Counted from the stretch's first letter, positions 1 to 12,640 are shown. The stretch: DNA of 64,000 nt from Amoebidium appalachense (GCA_963693365.1 CAVNZM010000003.1:10416001-10480000); one strand, 5' to 3'. Notes: generated by a model from the letters alone, not told the origin. A program made the numbers and translations.

Positions 1-1325
1 ACGGTGTTGACTATGAGTTGATTGAGAGCCCTGTCATCCGTCCGGCTGCTCTCCGTGCTATCCTAGCTCTGGCCGTTGTTGAAGGTCATGACATCCATCA
101 ACTCGACGTGTCTACGGCCTTTCTCAACAGCCCACTCACCGAGACCATCTACATGAAACAACCCCCAGGATTCATCACCATGGCCACACTTGGCAAGGTC
201 TGGAGACTCAAGAAAGCTCTGTACGGCCTCAAGCAAGCCTCCAAGGCTTGGTACGACTTCCTCGACGGCATTCTTCCTGCCCATGGCCTGACCCGTACTA
301 AGACCGACCCGTGCATCTACCTCCGGTTCTTCCCCAACAACGATGTGGTTCGGGCTGGTAACTACGTTGACGACTCCACCATCACCAACACCCGGGGTTC
401 TACTGCTGCCAGTGACCTGGCTGCCCACATCAGCAAGATGGCCAGCTGTCGTATGAGTCCATTTGACCGTATGCTCGGTGTTGATTTTAATCAATCTGAT
501 ACCCATCACCTCCACATGCACCAGAGGTCTTACATCATGGATATCATCCACGACTTCAACCTCACCGATGCCAAGTCCAAGTCTACCCCCATCCCTGCAG
601 GCACCACCGTCTCCCTGGCTGACTGCCCCCCCCAACCGTTCACCGTGCCCTACCGTGAGTTACTCGGCCGTCTCCTCTGGGTGGCACGGTGCACACGTCC
701 CGACATTGCCTATGCCATCGGCTTCCTTGGTCGGTTCAGCACCAACCCCGGCAAGACTCACTGGGACCTTCTCCGTCGTGTGGCCCGGTACCTGCTCGGC
801 ACCATTGACCTTGGCATTGACTACAAGTACTCGGCCACCCAGCCCCCCATACTCGAATGCTACACGGATGCTGACTTTGCTGGTTGTGCCGACAGCAAGA
901 AGTCTACCACCGGCTACATCATCGAGTTTGCTGGTATGCCCATCATCTGGTACTCCAAGATCCAGCCCATCACGGCCACCAGCACCACTGAGGCTGAGCT
1001 GATTGCTCTCAATGCTGGCACCCAAGAAGTTGCTTGGGTCCGTGACCTTTTCAAGGAACTCGGCTGCCCCATGCTTGCTCCGACTCCGGTGTACTGTGAC
1101 AACCAGTCGACCATTGCCATCGTCAACTCCACCGGCATCAAGCACCGTACCAAACACATTGCCGTCCGGTATCACAACACCAAGGACTACATTGCAAGTG
1201 GGGATGTGGTTGTCCACTACGTTGAATCAGCCCACAACTTAGCTGACATCCTCACCAAACCCCTCCCCGGCCCGAGTCATGTCAACCATCGTGCTAAACT
1301 TTGTCTGCCGGATATTGTGGATTGA
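1..1325 (+). CDS. Copia (Ty1) retrotransposon pol, 3' part: reverse transcriptase and RNase H
   Basis: Copies the element RNA into DNA inside virus-like particles. The frame is open from the window edge and lacks gag, protease, integrase and the start of RT, which lie outside. Visible RT motifs are LDVSTAFLN (first catalytic Asp), the KALYGLKQASKAWYD block and the YVDD catalytic pair. RNase H follows with CYTDADFAGC, STTEAELIAL, CDNQSTIAI and the closing HNLADILTKPL typical of Copia. The frame ends in TGA just past that motif, where Copia pol normally ends, and has no internal stop. GC-rich third positions and an intact frame suggest a fairly recent insertion. Confidence 0.95.
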   Translation, partial: GVDYELIESPVIRPAALRAILALAVVEGHDIHQLDVSTAFLNSPLTETIYMKQPPGFITMATLGKVWRLKKALYGLKQASKAWYDFLDGILPAHGLTRTKTDPCIYLRFFPNNDVVRAGNYVDDSTITNTRGSTAASDLAAHISKMASCRMSPFDRMLGVDFNQSDTHHLHMHQRSYIMDIIHDFNLTDAKSKSTPIPAGTTVSLADCPPQPFTVPYRELLGRLLWVARCTRPDIAYAIGFLGRFSTNPGKTHWDLLRRVARYLLGTIDLGIDYKYSATQPPILECYTDADFAGCADSKKSTTGYIIEFAGMPIIWYSKIQPITATSTTEAELIALNAGTQEVAWVRDLFKELGCPMLAPTPVYCDNQSTIAIVNSTGIKHRTKHIAVRYHNTKDYIASGDVVVHYVESAHNLADILTKPLPGPSHVNHRAKLCLPDIVD

Positions 1326-1728
1326 CCCATCCTACTTCAAGAGTGATTTTCTAATGTTTACTACTTACTTTATTATAATCATTATTTCATATGTATATTG
1401 CCTTTGTGGGTATGCCCACTTAGGGTTTATATATAAGGTTTGACCTGTACCATCACTCTACTCTATCTTTCACTGGTTTAAAACCCAGTTAATCAAACCC
1501 CGACTATACACCTTATACATATTCGTTGTTTTTGCCCCGGTTCCTCCCCCCCCCCCCTCTCCCCCCCCCCTTCCCCCCCCTCCCCCCCCCCCCTTCTCTC
1601 CCCCCCCCCCCCCCCCGCGGGAAAAGTACACACTTTAATTTTTTTTTTCCGTTTCTGTTCTCAAGTGGGGAGATTTCACTAGTTCAGTGGGGATATGATA
1701 ACACAAACTTCAAAGTCTTAAGTGGGGA
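1326..1728 (+). other. Copia 3' untranslated spacer with poly-C block and polypurine tract
   Basis: Between the pol stop and the LTR lies about 400 bases with a C-rich stretch (about 1543-1617) and no credible gene. It ends in AAGTGGGGA (about 1719-1728), directly before the LTR start TGTTG. This is the usual polypurine tract position for plus-strand priming. Confidence 0.6.
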
Positions 1729-2236
1729 TGTTGTAATACGTAGTATCTACATATGGTAAGATCTTCTCAGTTTGTGTTATGTTTCAGTTCATATGCTTAG
1801 TGTATATGCCACACTCCTATTATGGCCGGGCAGTATAAAGTGAAGCATCGATCTCCGATATGCTTGTATACTTGTAATCGTGTTGTATCGGCTCTAATCG
1901 TGTATTGTAATATCGATTAGAATATTTATATGTGTGTACACGGATCCACCCACTCAGGGAGAGACGTGTACATGTTCGTGTGTACATAAATATCTCTGGT
2001 TATAGTTATGCTATTAATACAGTGACTATCTTGTTTGTTGATCTGTGCTCTCTTTTCCTTCCTCTTTCTCCTTCCTTATTTTCTTTTCTTTCTCTCCTTG
2101 TCTTCATGTGTATAATCGTATTTCTTTTCTACTAATATATGTTAGGTAGATTTGTGTTACTTAATACGTGTTCATTGGACGGTAACACACTTAGGCTACA
2201 CTTAGAATAGCATGTGTGTTTAGACTTCATTAATTT
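1729..2236 (+). mobile_element. Copia 3' long terminal repeat
   Basis: The segment begins TGTTGTAATACG right after the polypurine tract. A near-identical copy lies in reverse orientation at 56787-57273, so both ends can be placed by comparison: similarity starts at TGTTG and stops near CATTAATT. The two copies differ by a small indel (about 9 bases near 2016). A classical end in CA would put the 3' end a few bases earlier, at about 2228. Confidence 0.75.
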
Positions 2237-3037
2237 ACTTTAGTTTTCATGTGTTGCCGGGCTTTAACCAATCATCAAGGTTAAGTGTGATATGTCTGAG
2301 TCTTTGCAGTATGTCATAGGTTAGAACTTCCTAAGGCTTGATGATGACGCGAGTTGACCTTAACTAGTGTCTGTGTCCTATCGTGTGCGTCTCCGCGTAC
2401 CGGATCTCTCTGAAAGCAATTGGTTCTTAGTGATTGGTTTCTATTAGAGATAGATCTGATTTCCACCAGTCGGAAATCATGTATGGATTGGACTTAGAGG
2501 AATTTCAGGTATTTATTCGAAGATCAGAATAAATTCAGTTCAGTCGTGTCTAAACATTGATGTCTGTTGTGTACACTGCTCCGATCGTTCCGTGCTTTGT
2601 TGTTGTGTGTGTCTGTGGTGTTTTTACACTGCACCACTGTGTCTCTGCTTTCATCCCAAATATTTATATAATTTAACAGGGTGGCAGGGTGGGGTTGGGG
2701 GGGTTGGGGGGAGGGGAAGGAGGGGGGGGGGGGGGGGGGGGGGCAGGACACGCCACAAGCAGTTGGCACTGCGGGCCAGCACAGAACAAAGAGGCACACC
2801 GTGTGTACACCGTAAGACCGTAATGTATTGTCCCAAACACTCCACCGGGTGAGTGAGGGAATCCGAGCGAATTCGTGTAGTGGGGGGGGGCCGGCCCCGG
2901 CCGCCACTGCAGAACATGACTCGTGCGATATACAAAGTGGGAAGGGGGGAAGGGGGGGTGTCGGTGCCCCCCACAGCCCACACGCCAAGCCCAATACGAA
3001 GGCAAAGGAACAGGGGAGGGGGCTCGGCCCAGCCCCA
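2237..3037. other. Spacer between Copia LTR and DIRS-type element, with poly-G run
   Basis: No convincing gene. A G-rich run (about 2690-2743) is followed by GC-rich sequence up to the RT stop. The tyrosine recombinase gene expected downstream of a DIRS-type RT (to the left, as the element is on the minus strand) is not seen. Overlapping open frames here are low-complexity Pro/Gly frames of the G/C runs. Confidence 0.5.
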
Positions 3038-4760
3038 TCACGAGAGAGGGGCAGCAAACCACCCCGCTAGCCACTCAGGCACGGGTGTTGGGACTGGTGC
3101 GTGCCACGGGTGCAGCCGGTCGAAAGTGGCCCACTGTGCTCGCGAGATGGCACCCGCAATCGAGTTTTCCACGCCAGGGATGTGCTTGGCCGAGACCAGC
3201 ACCGTGTAGCGCATTTCCATCAGCGTGATGAGACGCAGCACCCGGGCAATGGCAGGGACGGGGGAGTGACGGGACGCGATCGTAGATACTGCACCGTCGT
3301 TATCGGTGAGCACGCGTATGTGGCTGTTGCGACAGCTGGGACCCCAACAGGCCAGGGCCACGGCAATGCCAGCCAGCTCAAACAGCACGGAAGCCCACAC
3401 ATCTCCGCCAGCAATGACCGTGCGCCAATGGTCCGTCCATGCTAGGTGAAACCACGCTTGACCCCAGTAGCCACCGCATCCTATGCTGCCGGCCGCATCT
3501 GTGGTGAACATGTGATGCACGGGGGGGGTAAGCACACGTATGCCGTTCCACTCGGGGAGGAACTCCGACCACAGCACAACGTCGGCTCGTGCGTCGGCGC
3601 AGACACGGATGTGGTGGTGGGGCCCTAGGCCGGCCCTCTCAGCCTCCGCCAGCAGATGAAGCAAGCGTTGAAGAAAGGCACGGGCACGCCCCAGCGCCAC
3701 AACCTGAGCACACCACATGAGCTTGCCGCGCAGGGACCGTAGGTCTCGAACAGTGGCCTTGGTTCGACCCCGCCAATCGGCTAGCAGGGCCCGGAGCTCG
3801 GTCAGCTTGACGGCAGGTAAGCGGGCCTCCATGCGCAGAGTGTCCCACTCGAGCCCAGAGTAGATGAGCGTGTGAGAGGGCAGCTGCACTTTGTCGTCGG
3901 CAAGCGTAACACCCACCTTCGAGCACACCCACCGAAACACCAGCATATTGAAGGCGCACTCTTGCAGCGTACGGCCGCCGAAAAAGAAGTTGTCCACAAA
4001 ATGCTGTGTCTCTGTGGCGTTGAGGGCGTGGGCGAAGTGCTGCAGGGCCTGAGCTATGCGTTCCCAGAACGCTGGGCTGGACCGCAAGCCAAACGGTAGG
4101 CGGGTCTCCACATAGAACGCGCCTAGCAGCTGGAACGACAGCAGTGGCTGGTCGTCTGGGTGCACCGGGCCGTGACGAAAGGCACCCTTCACGTCGTATG
4201 CCCCGAGGAAGCAGCCCTGGCCGAGCCGAGCTACTGTTTGCATCACCGTGCGGATGGTGATGTACTCCAGCTGATCCGGGTAATCGACCCCATCGTTGAT
4301 ACTGGAGCCACGTGGGAAGGAAAGGTCGTGGATGCGGCGGACGCCCGTGCCGCCCTTTTTGGGAACTGCCCCGAGGGGCGAGGATACAAAATAAGGATAA
4401 AGGGCCACCATCTCGTCGCGGGTGAAGGGGCCCAGGATGTGGCCGCATGCCACTTCCTTCGCAATGTCGGCTGCAAGCTGCTCACGGGCCGCCAGCGCGG
4501 ACGGGTGGTTTCGGCCCACCCGGGTGACCCGCTCGCCGAAGTAACCGACCGAGAAGCCCAGCTCTAAGTCGCGGAGCAGAGCCTGCTGAAACGCACTGTC
4601 GGGGTGCGGAAACAACTCAAACAAACGGCGGAAGTTGGGGACGGATACGGTCTGTGGTGGTGCCGCTGGGGGGGGCGACCATGGGCCCCGCAGGGCAACG
4701 GAGAGGGCAGGCCCAGCGCGGACGTCAGCCCCTGCCCGAAAGGGGGCTGGGCCCCCTAAA
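3038..4760 (-). CDS. DIRS-type retrotransposon reverse transcriptase-RNase H, probably inactive
   Basis: The open frame extends to 4918, but its first roughly 55 residues only shadow the gag frame; RT-like sequence starts near PNFRRLFELF. The order fits tyrosine-recombinase retrotransposons: GVRRIHDLSFPRGSSIND, YDVKGAFRHGPVHP, the thumb-side block LPFGLRSSPAFWERI, then the active-site strand HFVDNFFFGG where YxDD is expected. RNase H follows: FTTDAAGSIGCGGYW, FELAGIAVAL, VLTDNDGAVSTI and HIPGVENSIAGAISR. Two catalytic positions look lost: the second Asp of the RT pair is Asn, and the late RNase H Asp (usually ADALSR) is Gly. The frame itself has no stop. Ngaro- or PAT-type relatives are alternatives within the same group. 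Confidence 0.85.
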
Positions 4761-5544
4761 CCGGGTTGGCCCCCCCTTCCCCCGCCCCGTTGGCTGGGTT
4801 GGGAGGGCAGGCGTGTGCGCCGTGCGCCGCTGAGCCGCACTTCAGGCAGGCGTGCTTGTAGCGGCAAGGGTTGGGTCCCTTCCTGGTGCAGCCCTTGGCC
4901 GTGTTGAAGCCCCGGCATATCTCATCCGCAGCAGGGGCCGGGCTGGCGCGAGGGCTGGCTGTGGCCCCCCCAGAGGCAGGCTGCCGGGGTGTGCGGGGAG
5001 CGGTGGGTGCCTGGTGCAGGCGGGCACCAGACAGGGACACGGCCAGCTGCACAGCGTCGGGTGCGTCGAGTGGGCGGCCAGAGGCAGCGCACGACCGGCG
5101 GTGTGCATCCTCCCAGCGCATGATGGCAGCCCACTGGTACTCGGGTGCCAACTCAGTGGCCACAAACTCGGCGTGGGCCAGCAGGGCCGTGACGAGGGCG
5201 TCGGCGTTGATGCGTAGGCGTAGCAGCTGCAAGATGCAGCGCAGGTAGGTCTGCAGGTCCGGGCACAGGGCGGGCTGGCGCTGGGTGCCAGGCGTCTGCA
5301 GCACAACCGTGCCAGCAGGCAGGCCAGGCAGGGAAACCGGCTGGCGCTGCGTGTGGACAGAAGAGCCCGTGGGCGGCAGCAGGTCGAGTAAAGCGAAATG
5401 CTGCATAGGCTCGAAGATGGCAGCCCCCCGGACCTCCGGGGACAGGTGGGGGCAGGGTGGGTTCGACTGGCTGCGCTGGCTGGCCCCCCAAACGGCCAGT
5501 TGCAGGGCATTGGGCGGCGGAGGCAGCTGGTGCATGTCGCCGCC
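4756..5544 (-). CDS. DIRS-type gag-like protein, C-terminal part with zinc fingers
   Basis: About 260 residues. The C-terminus carries a Cys/His cluster: CRGFNTAKGCTRKG, then CRYKHACLKCGSAAHGAHAC. This combines a CCCH-like and a CCHC-like finger, as in gag-like ORFs of DIRS-type elements, and probably binds element RNA. The middle (about residues 85-150) is helical and leucine-rich, without a motif I can name. It overlaps the RT frame by about 160 bases in another frame, so RT may be made by frameshifting or internal initiation. The upstream gag frame at 5545-6063 is in the same reading frame, separated only by a TAG. Confidence 0.7.
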   Translation of the reverse strand, partial: GGDMHQLPPPPNALQLAVWGASQRSQSNPPCPHLSPEVRGAAIFEPMQHFALLDLLPPTGSSVHTQRQPVSLPGLPAGTVVLQTPGTQRQPALCPDLQTYLRCILQLLRLRINADALVTALLAHAEFVATELAPEYQWAAIMRWEDAHRRSCAASGRPLDAPDAVQLAVSLSGARLHQAPTAPRTPRQPASGGATASPRASPAPAADEICRGFNTAKGCTRKGPNPCRYKHACLKCGSAAHGAHACPPNPANGAGEGGANPV

Positions 5545-5816
5545 CTAAGGGTCCTCCTCACGGGGGCGCTTGTTGGCGTTGCCGGGGGGTTGCTCTACAG
5601 CATCCACGGCCCCCGCCGCAGCGGCAGGGGGCCCCGTGACAGGGGGGTTCCTACCGGTTCCGCCCCCGCCAAGGTTGACGAGGTGGGGGAAGGCGCGCAG
5701 GAGAAGATCTTGCTGGGAAGGGGGGGCCGGGCTGGCCTGCAGGGCCTGACGGGTCGCGTTGGCCACCTCAGAAGCAAACATGCGAATAGTCGCTGCCAGC
5801 TCAGGGGTCAGGGCAA

Positions 5817-5852
<36 letters not shown>

Positions 5853-6063
5853 CGTCCTGCACAGGCCCTGGAGGGCGCGCCTCCTGCCCTGCCTGTGCTG
5901 CAGGGCCATTGTCTGTTGGGTCTACTTCCCTACTTGAGCCGCCGTGTGCTAGCCACCGAAAACGCAATCGTGCTAACAAAAACCGTACGTGCAGCACACG
6001 GCGAAAACGAAGGTGGCCTGCATCTGCAGTGTGCTGCGCCGGAAATACCGGCGCTGGTGGCAC
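5545..6063 (-). CDS. DIRS-type gag-like protein, N-terminal part with polyglutamine, ending in TAG
   Basis: 172 residues including a run of 10 Gln (CAG codons, about 5820-5850), then a leucine-rich helical stretch and a basic PREEDP end. The TAG at 5545-5547 is followed in the same frame by GGD-MHQLPPPP, which opens the zinc-finger part. The two are therefore best read as one gag gene of about 430 codons interrupted by one amber codon. Whether TAG is a disabling mutation or is read through cannot be told from sequence. The start codon is not certain. Confidence 0.6.
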
Positions 6064-7640
6064 CTGACGTCAGGCGCTGCGCCAGACCGATGTCAGCCGC
6101 CGCTGCGGCTGCGCCTGGCGCCGCGGCCCGTGACGTCATGGGCCGCCCGGCTGCCTGCGCCCGAAGTGATCCGTGAAACATCTTTCATCTGCTGCGCATA
6201 TGAAACATACATGAAATAAACACGGCCGTATGTCCGTGCAATGTACCCTGATCATGTCTTATAACCACGTGTCTGGAGACCATGGGAAGCTCCCATGAAC
6301 CATCTATCTTACCAGAGGCATGTAAATGATTACGAAGGTTTATTCCCGTTATTAGTGTAACACATATTTGCTAACATATTACGTCTTAAACAATGAACAT
6401 TTGTATACGCGTGCACCTGTACGCGAAAGGCAATCTAATTTATGGAATGTTGTGAATGAGTGTGAGCGAATGAACAATCAATAGACTTAGCTATATATGG
6501 CGAAAAGCCATGAGCCAAGAGCCACGAGCCGGGCCGGCGAAAGATTGCCATGAGGCTTGTACTTATATTCTTACAGAGAGATGAAATCAATTAACAGAAG
6601 TGTGTAAATAATTAACAATGATATAAGGCTGATATATATCTGTCATTCTAGAGAAATATGTAGTAACTTGTAATGTAAATATGCCCTGTACGTACTGTCT
6701 CTATATGATAAGTAGCTGTGAGACGGATCCACTCATAAGGTCTTATAGGATGACATCATAGTGAGCAAAGAATAGATCGAATAGATTGATTGGTTAGATC
6801 TGTAGCCGCGCACTTTGTACATAGATGTGGGAACTCTTTTAACATGATATTTAGTGTAGCCAAGAGCGCTAGAAAGTATAAAAGGTAGTTAGAATTCGTT
6901 AGTTAAAAAGGGTCTTTCCCCTTCTTAGTACATGGTCACAACTAAGGGAAATAACAATCATAGAATAGGCATTGCTAGTCTATATGGTCATCACTATTGC
7001 CTGTAGGCCATCGTATTGATACAGTCACGTCGTCACATCTACATTACGGCCAGGTTGCCACAGCTTATGAGCATCAATAAACGTCCAAGTATTCATAACT
7101 TGCCATACTTAGTGTGTAACAGACCGCAAAACTATTGGTGATCGTGTTTGATGTTAATTGCATAAAAAGTCTTCATATGGTAACCATGGTGATCGTGTTT
7201 CGTGTTTGCCAGAAGATTCGGGATTTTCTGCAAGTCTGCTGAGTCGACCGGTCCGGTAGGGCGTGCTATTACAGTGCCTCCGCGATATTGTCACACCTTA
7301 AAACTGTTAAAACACAGAACATACCAAGATGTGACAGTATTGTACAGGTCTAGGGGACACTATTTATAAGGGGATTTTAGGGGGATTTTAAAGTGCAATG
7401 AATTCGGGTCGGGTCGTCAAAAATAGTGACGATATCAAGAGATGAACATATGGGGGTGTGATGATACCGCGGAAGCACTGTACTAATTGCAGTCAATCGA
7501 TGCGGTAGGCTGCGGTTTGAGTCTGTGCGCTTCCGGCACAGGCCACCGTTTAAAACAATGTTTTAGTATATTGCAGTCCGGCAGGGTGCGATTTGTAGAG
7601 CCTGAGAGAGCCGCCCTAACTGTAGTATCTGAAAGGGTAG
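6064..7640. other. AT-richer spacer, no gene seen
   Basis: About 1.6 kb without long frames or strong codon bias. It probably includes the 5' end of the DIRS-type element near 6064-6240 and then unique sequence. No LTR, tRNA or inverted repeat was recognised. Short repeated wording such as tccggnagggcgtg near 7250 recurs near 8672. Confidence 0.4.
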
Positions 7641-7644
7641 AAAT

Positions 7645-8505
<861 letters not shown>

Positions 8506-9339
8506 GAGAGAAAGAGCAGGCAGAGAGTCATGCAGTTAGGGGGAAAAAAAAAATCAAAAAAAATAAAAAAACATGCACACATGCACCTCCTCCCTCTCAC
8601 ATGCTGGCACTCAAATCTCTCACACTCAAGCCCTCCACCTCCGCTTCTTCATGATTAAGGCAAAGCCCGGCAGGGCGTGCCGTTACTAGTACTCAGGAAT
8701 GTGAAACCGATAAGCCAATCAAAAGAACGAGAACTCTTTATCCAATCAGAAATACGAAAACTATGAGGGTCTCCAATACTGAGATGTCGAAGCTTCGCCG
8801 ACTCCGCTTCTTCATGATAAATCGATCGAAATGCCAGTCGACACATAGAAGATAAAACGCAATCCTCTATGTAATGAAAGTAATCTTCTAATAAAAGTAC
8901 GGATACATTTAACAAAATGAAACCACTTATGTATCTATTAGTTCAAATCATATATTTATACATGTTCTTAACATAACACGTCTAAATATAAGTATTCCTA
9001 ATAGTTGGGGAACATAGAGCAATTCTACGTCGTGGGAAAAGAAGGAAAAGGAATGAGGATATGATAGAAAGGTATGGAATGGGAAAGGAATCGAATAGAA
9101 TTAATGAGGAATGTAGGTTACTATATTTGGGAAAATATAACAAGATCTGATTAGACAACTTATTTAGACATTGACGCAAACAACCGTTGAATACGTGTGC
9201 GCGGGGCCGCGGGCTAAATCGCTCGATGTGTACACAGATCTAAGATATCTGTGCACACGGGAACGGAAAGGAAAGAAAGGAAGGAAGAAAGGAAAAGGGA
9301 AAAGGAAACAAACAATAACAAACTGATAAACATGTATAA
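8506..9339. other. Spacer, no gene seen
   Basis: Mixed-composition sequence. The phrase ccgcttcttcatgat occurs twice (about 8641 and 8806). No frame over 90 codons looks coding. Confidence 0.4.
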
Positions 9340-9700
9340 AACTCAACTTCTAAGTCTTGCCGTTAATCATGGGAAGATGACAGCCAGCGCTCACTCCTGG
9401 AGTCCTTTGACTCGCTCTTTGACCCAGTGCTGACGGCTTATCTATATTGATTCCTATTGGCGGAGAGAAAACTGGCCGGAAAATGCCGGCTCGAGCCAAG
9501 CTGTGATGAGGGCCCCACGTGAGTGCAAAAGAAACGGTTTGCACTGCCCGGATACCGGGAACAACCATGCTGTAGACCTTGTAGTGATTGGTTTGATTTG
9601 ACTCAAAGTTTTTCGATTTAATGGCCAACTAAAAAAAAAAAACACGTGAGCCAGTAAGCAGGCAGCGAGAATGACACACTCAAGCAAACACACACACACA
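9340..9700 (+). repeat. Composite repeat segment R5, copy 1
   Basis: Diverged but alignable to about 48700-49010. Shared phrases in order: cggcttatct...attcctattgg; gtgatnggttt...; tttaanggcca...; caggcaacgagaatga. Both copies are followed by a (GA)n/G-rich array. It forms one end of the composite unit described in the findings. Confidence 0.6.
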
Positions 9701-9734
9701 CACGCAGGAAGACAAAGAGTGAGGAAGTGAGAGA

Positions 9735-10375
<641 letters not shown>

Positions 10376-10399
10376 ACCTGAAGAGCGCGCGTATCACAC

Positions 10400-10865
10400 A
10401 CATCCTTAAACCGCTTTGTTACCAACCAAATTTGTGTGTGTGTGCGTGTGTGCGTTTAATTTTGTGTCCGTGTGTGTAGTGGTGGTGGTGCTATGTAGTG
10501 GGGAGAGAGGGAGGGAGGGAGGGATATCGGGTTGGGGGTAGGGGAGAGGGGGGGAGGGGGGAGGGGGGGAGGGCTGCTCGGGCAGGCTTGTGGCATGGCC
10601 GTGGCCAGCGGTGGCTTCCAAATACAAACCAATCACCCTGCCATACCGAGAGCTTGAAAGTGCACCTCAACTATTATAGGTTTTCGCAATCATGTATGTA
10701 GTTGTGGCCATACAGAAATGAGCAGAAAGGTTGTTTGAATTCGTGGGCATACTTGCATCATAACAGCAAAAGATATCGTTTTCTAAAACTACCAGCCATA
10801 AACTCGGCCTATGATCACATGTTCATAAAAATGTCAACGGGAACCCAAATCTCCTTTAAATATTC

Positions 10866-10920
<55 letters not shown>

Positions 10921-11170
10921 GGAAAAGAAAAAGGAGAGATAAGAAAAAAGGTAGACAAAAAAGATAATCGGGCTCCATCATCGATGCGCTACAGACGCGC
11001 AGTAAATATGCACAAGGTGTTGCCCTTGATCAGTGAAGCACTGTCACAACATATAACCATGTGTCTATGCTTATGTACACCTGACGATCGTGGCCCAGTA
11101 TGATACAGCCTGGAAAACCCCGCCTTCTTTTCTAAGCATTAGCGAATACAAAGTGGGTGTCTTATGCCCT
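10400..11170. repeat. Composite repeat, segment downstream of AP2 gene copy 1
   Basis: Contains a poly-C/poly-A junction (10864-10906) and, after it, phrases that also occur in order at 50280-50640: a run of A, then gcanaatatg..., then ccttcttttct...cttatg. Similarity is weak to moderate. No gene of its own seen. Confidence 0.45.
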
Positions 11171-11340
11171 ACTCCCCACAACACTTTGAATTTTCGCTCT
11201 TAGCCCTTCCTTCCACCTGAGCCGTGCCCGTGTCCCGCCACCCCGTCATTATTCCGGCCAGTGACGTCACCAACAGCCAATGAGGTGTCCTTGCTGTTGA
11301 GTGTGGAGGCGACCCGAACTGCCTGTTTCTTTGCTGTGGA

Positions 11341-12265
11341 TTATATATCGGCATCGCCTTTGTCGTGGGCAGCATGGGGAGAATGTGGTTGGACATGTCT
11401 GTTGGTGGTGGTGTGTGTAAAATTAGGAGGGGTGTCAATAACGAATTCGGTTGTGGTTGTTCGTGTGGGGTTGTAAATGGTTGGGGGCAGAGGGATTTCA
11501 TCCCGGTATTCGGTCGGGCAGAAGTTTGTGGGGGGCAGGGGGCCGCGTGGTTCGTTTTGCTGCGCCCATACAGCCAGTGCGTCTCGATCGTATGCCTGGG
11601 CTGCCTCAATGACTGATGCAAAATAGCCGAGATATTTACTACACCTGGCTGAATCAGTTCTAATACTTCGTTGCACTATGTAGGGCCGCTTGCGCAAGTG
11701 GGAATTGTGTTTCCAGGAGTACACCCCTATGCACCCATCTTTCTCTGCTTCCTCTCGGTTCAAATAATCGCTAGGAAGGAAAAAGTTTAACCGCAACAGT
11801 TTCTTTCGCTTGGGAATTTCCAACGCCCGTACCAGGTTGTCCCTCACAAGTGCCGCTTCCACCTCTGACGCGTGGTACCCGAGATGATGCACCCTGTAGC
11901 CCTCTTTATACGATGCTAGCCACGGCTTTTCCAGGCATTTGGGATGGTAGTACACTCCCCTGTAAGCTGACGTTTTCTTTTTTGTTGTTTTCTTTACCCA
12001 CCACTCCTCCACCCAATCCAAGTCAGCGGCTGTAGGTTTAAATTTGCGCAAATTCCCGAGGCTTACATTTTTAGAATCCAAGTATCGTTGAGCCAACATC
12101 CCCTTCTGCACCAAATAATCGATTGCTACATCCCGCTGACGCGCAGCCGTGCGACTATCGTCATAGCAACCGACATGCAAGTTCATTCCTATCACAGCAC
12201 GCCATTTTCCCGCTTTGGCCCTCGATGTTACTCCCCTATAGCGTTGGCCCGTGTCTTTCACATTT
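11341..12265 (-). CDS. Protein with three AP2/ERF-like DNA-binding domains, copy 1
   Basis: The minus-strand frame contains three repeated AP2-like units: RYRGVTSRAKAGKWRAVI ending in DVAIDYL; YRGVYYHPKCLEKPWLASY ending in LGYHASEVEAALVRD; and IGVYSWKHNSHLRKRPYIV ending in LGYFASVIEAAQAYDRDAL. Each shows the family pattern: a YRGV opening, three strands, and an Ala/Glu-rich helix with YD or similar. AP2 domains bind DNA and occur in plant regulators, apicomplexan factors and some mobile homing proteins. The frame continues upstream into a poly-G tract, so the true 5' end is unknown; both copies keep AG before the ACAC/ACAG at the first domain, a possible splice acceptor. Copy 2 lies at 51000-51770 in the same orientation. 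Confidence 0.75.
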
Positions 12266-12453
12266 CGGGTTGCAAATGTGCAAACGGGCCCAAAGTGTGT
12301 CTGCCAGCCGCGCGCCCTTCCCTGCTCAGCGTCCCAAATCAGATATGGAGAAAAAAAGCGCTGATGTGTAATCCATTTTTTTTTTTGGGTTCCTGTTATT
12401 GCTCTAGGAAAAGTATATCGTAAGTGCACCTGCAGCTGAGCTTTACGATCATT

Positions 12454-12504
<51 letters not shown>

Positions 12505-12640
12505 CCTTCACATTCATACACCGGTACACCCATACATCAACCCATCACGAACTACAGAAAACCCAGTTACACAAACACCTAACAGGTGGTTGGCCAAATT
12601 GGTGCATTGTGTCCTGAAGTTATTGGGGGTTGGATGGTGC
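12266..12640 (-). promoter_or_regulatory. 5' flank of AP2 gene copy 1, conserved with copy 2
   Basis: Upstream of the AP2 frame (to the right, minus strand) sequence similarity to 51770-52140 continues across the poly-C tract (12457-12490) to phrases such as cacattcnnac and ggtggttg. Shared flanks show the unit duplicated as genomic DNA, not through mRNA. No clear promoter element seen. Confidence 0.4.

Noticed and set aside
463-1217. Other-frame open readings across the Copia pol
   Set aside because: Shadows of the real pol frame caused by GC-rich codons.
4842-5561. 239-residue Cys/Arg-rich minus frame over the gag region
   Set aside because: Shadow frame; the zinc-finger frame at 4756-5544 carries the recognisable motifs.
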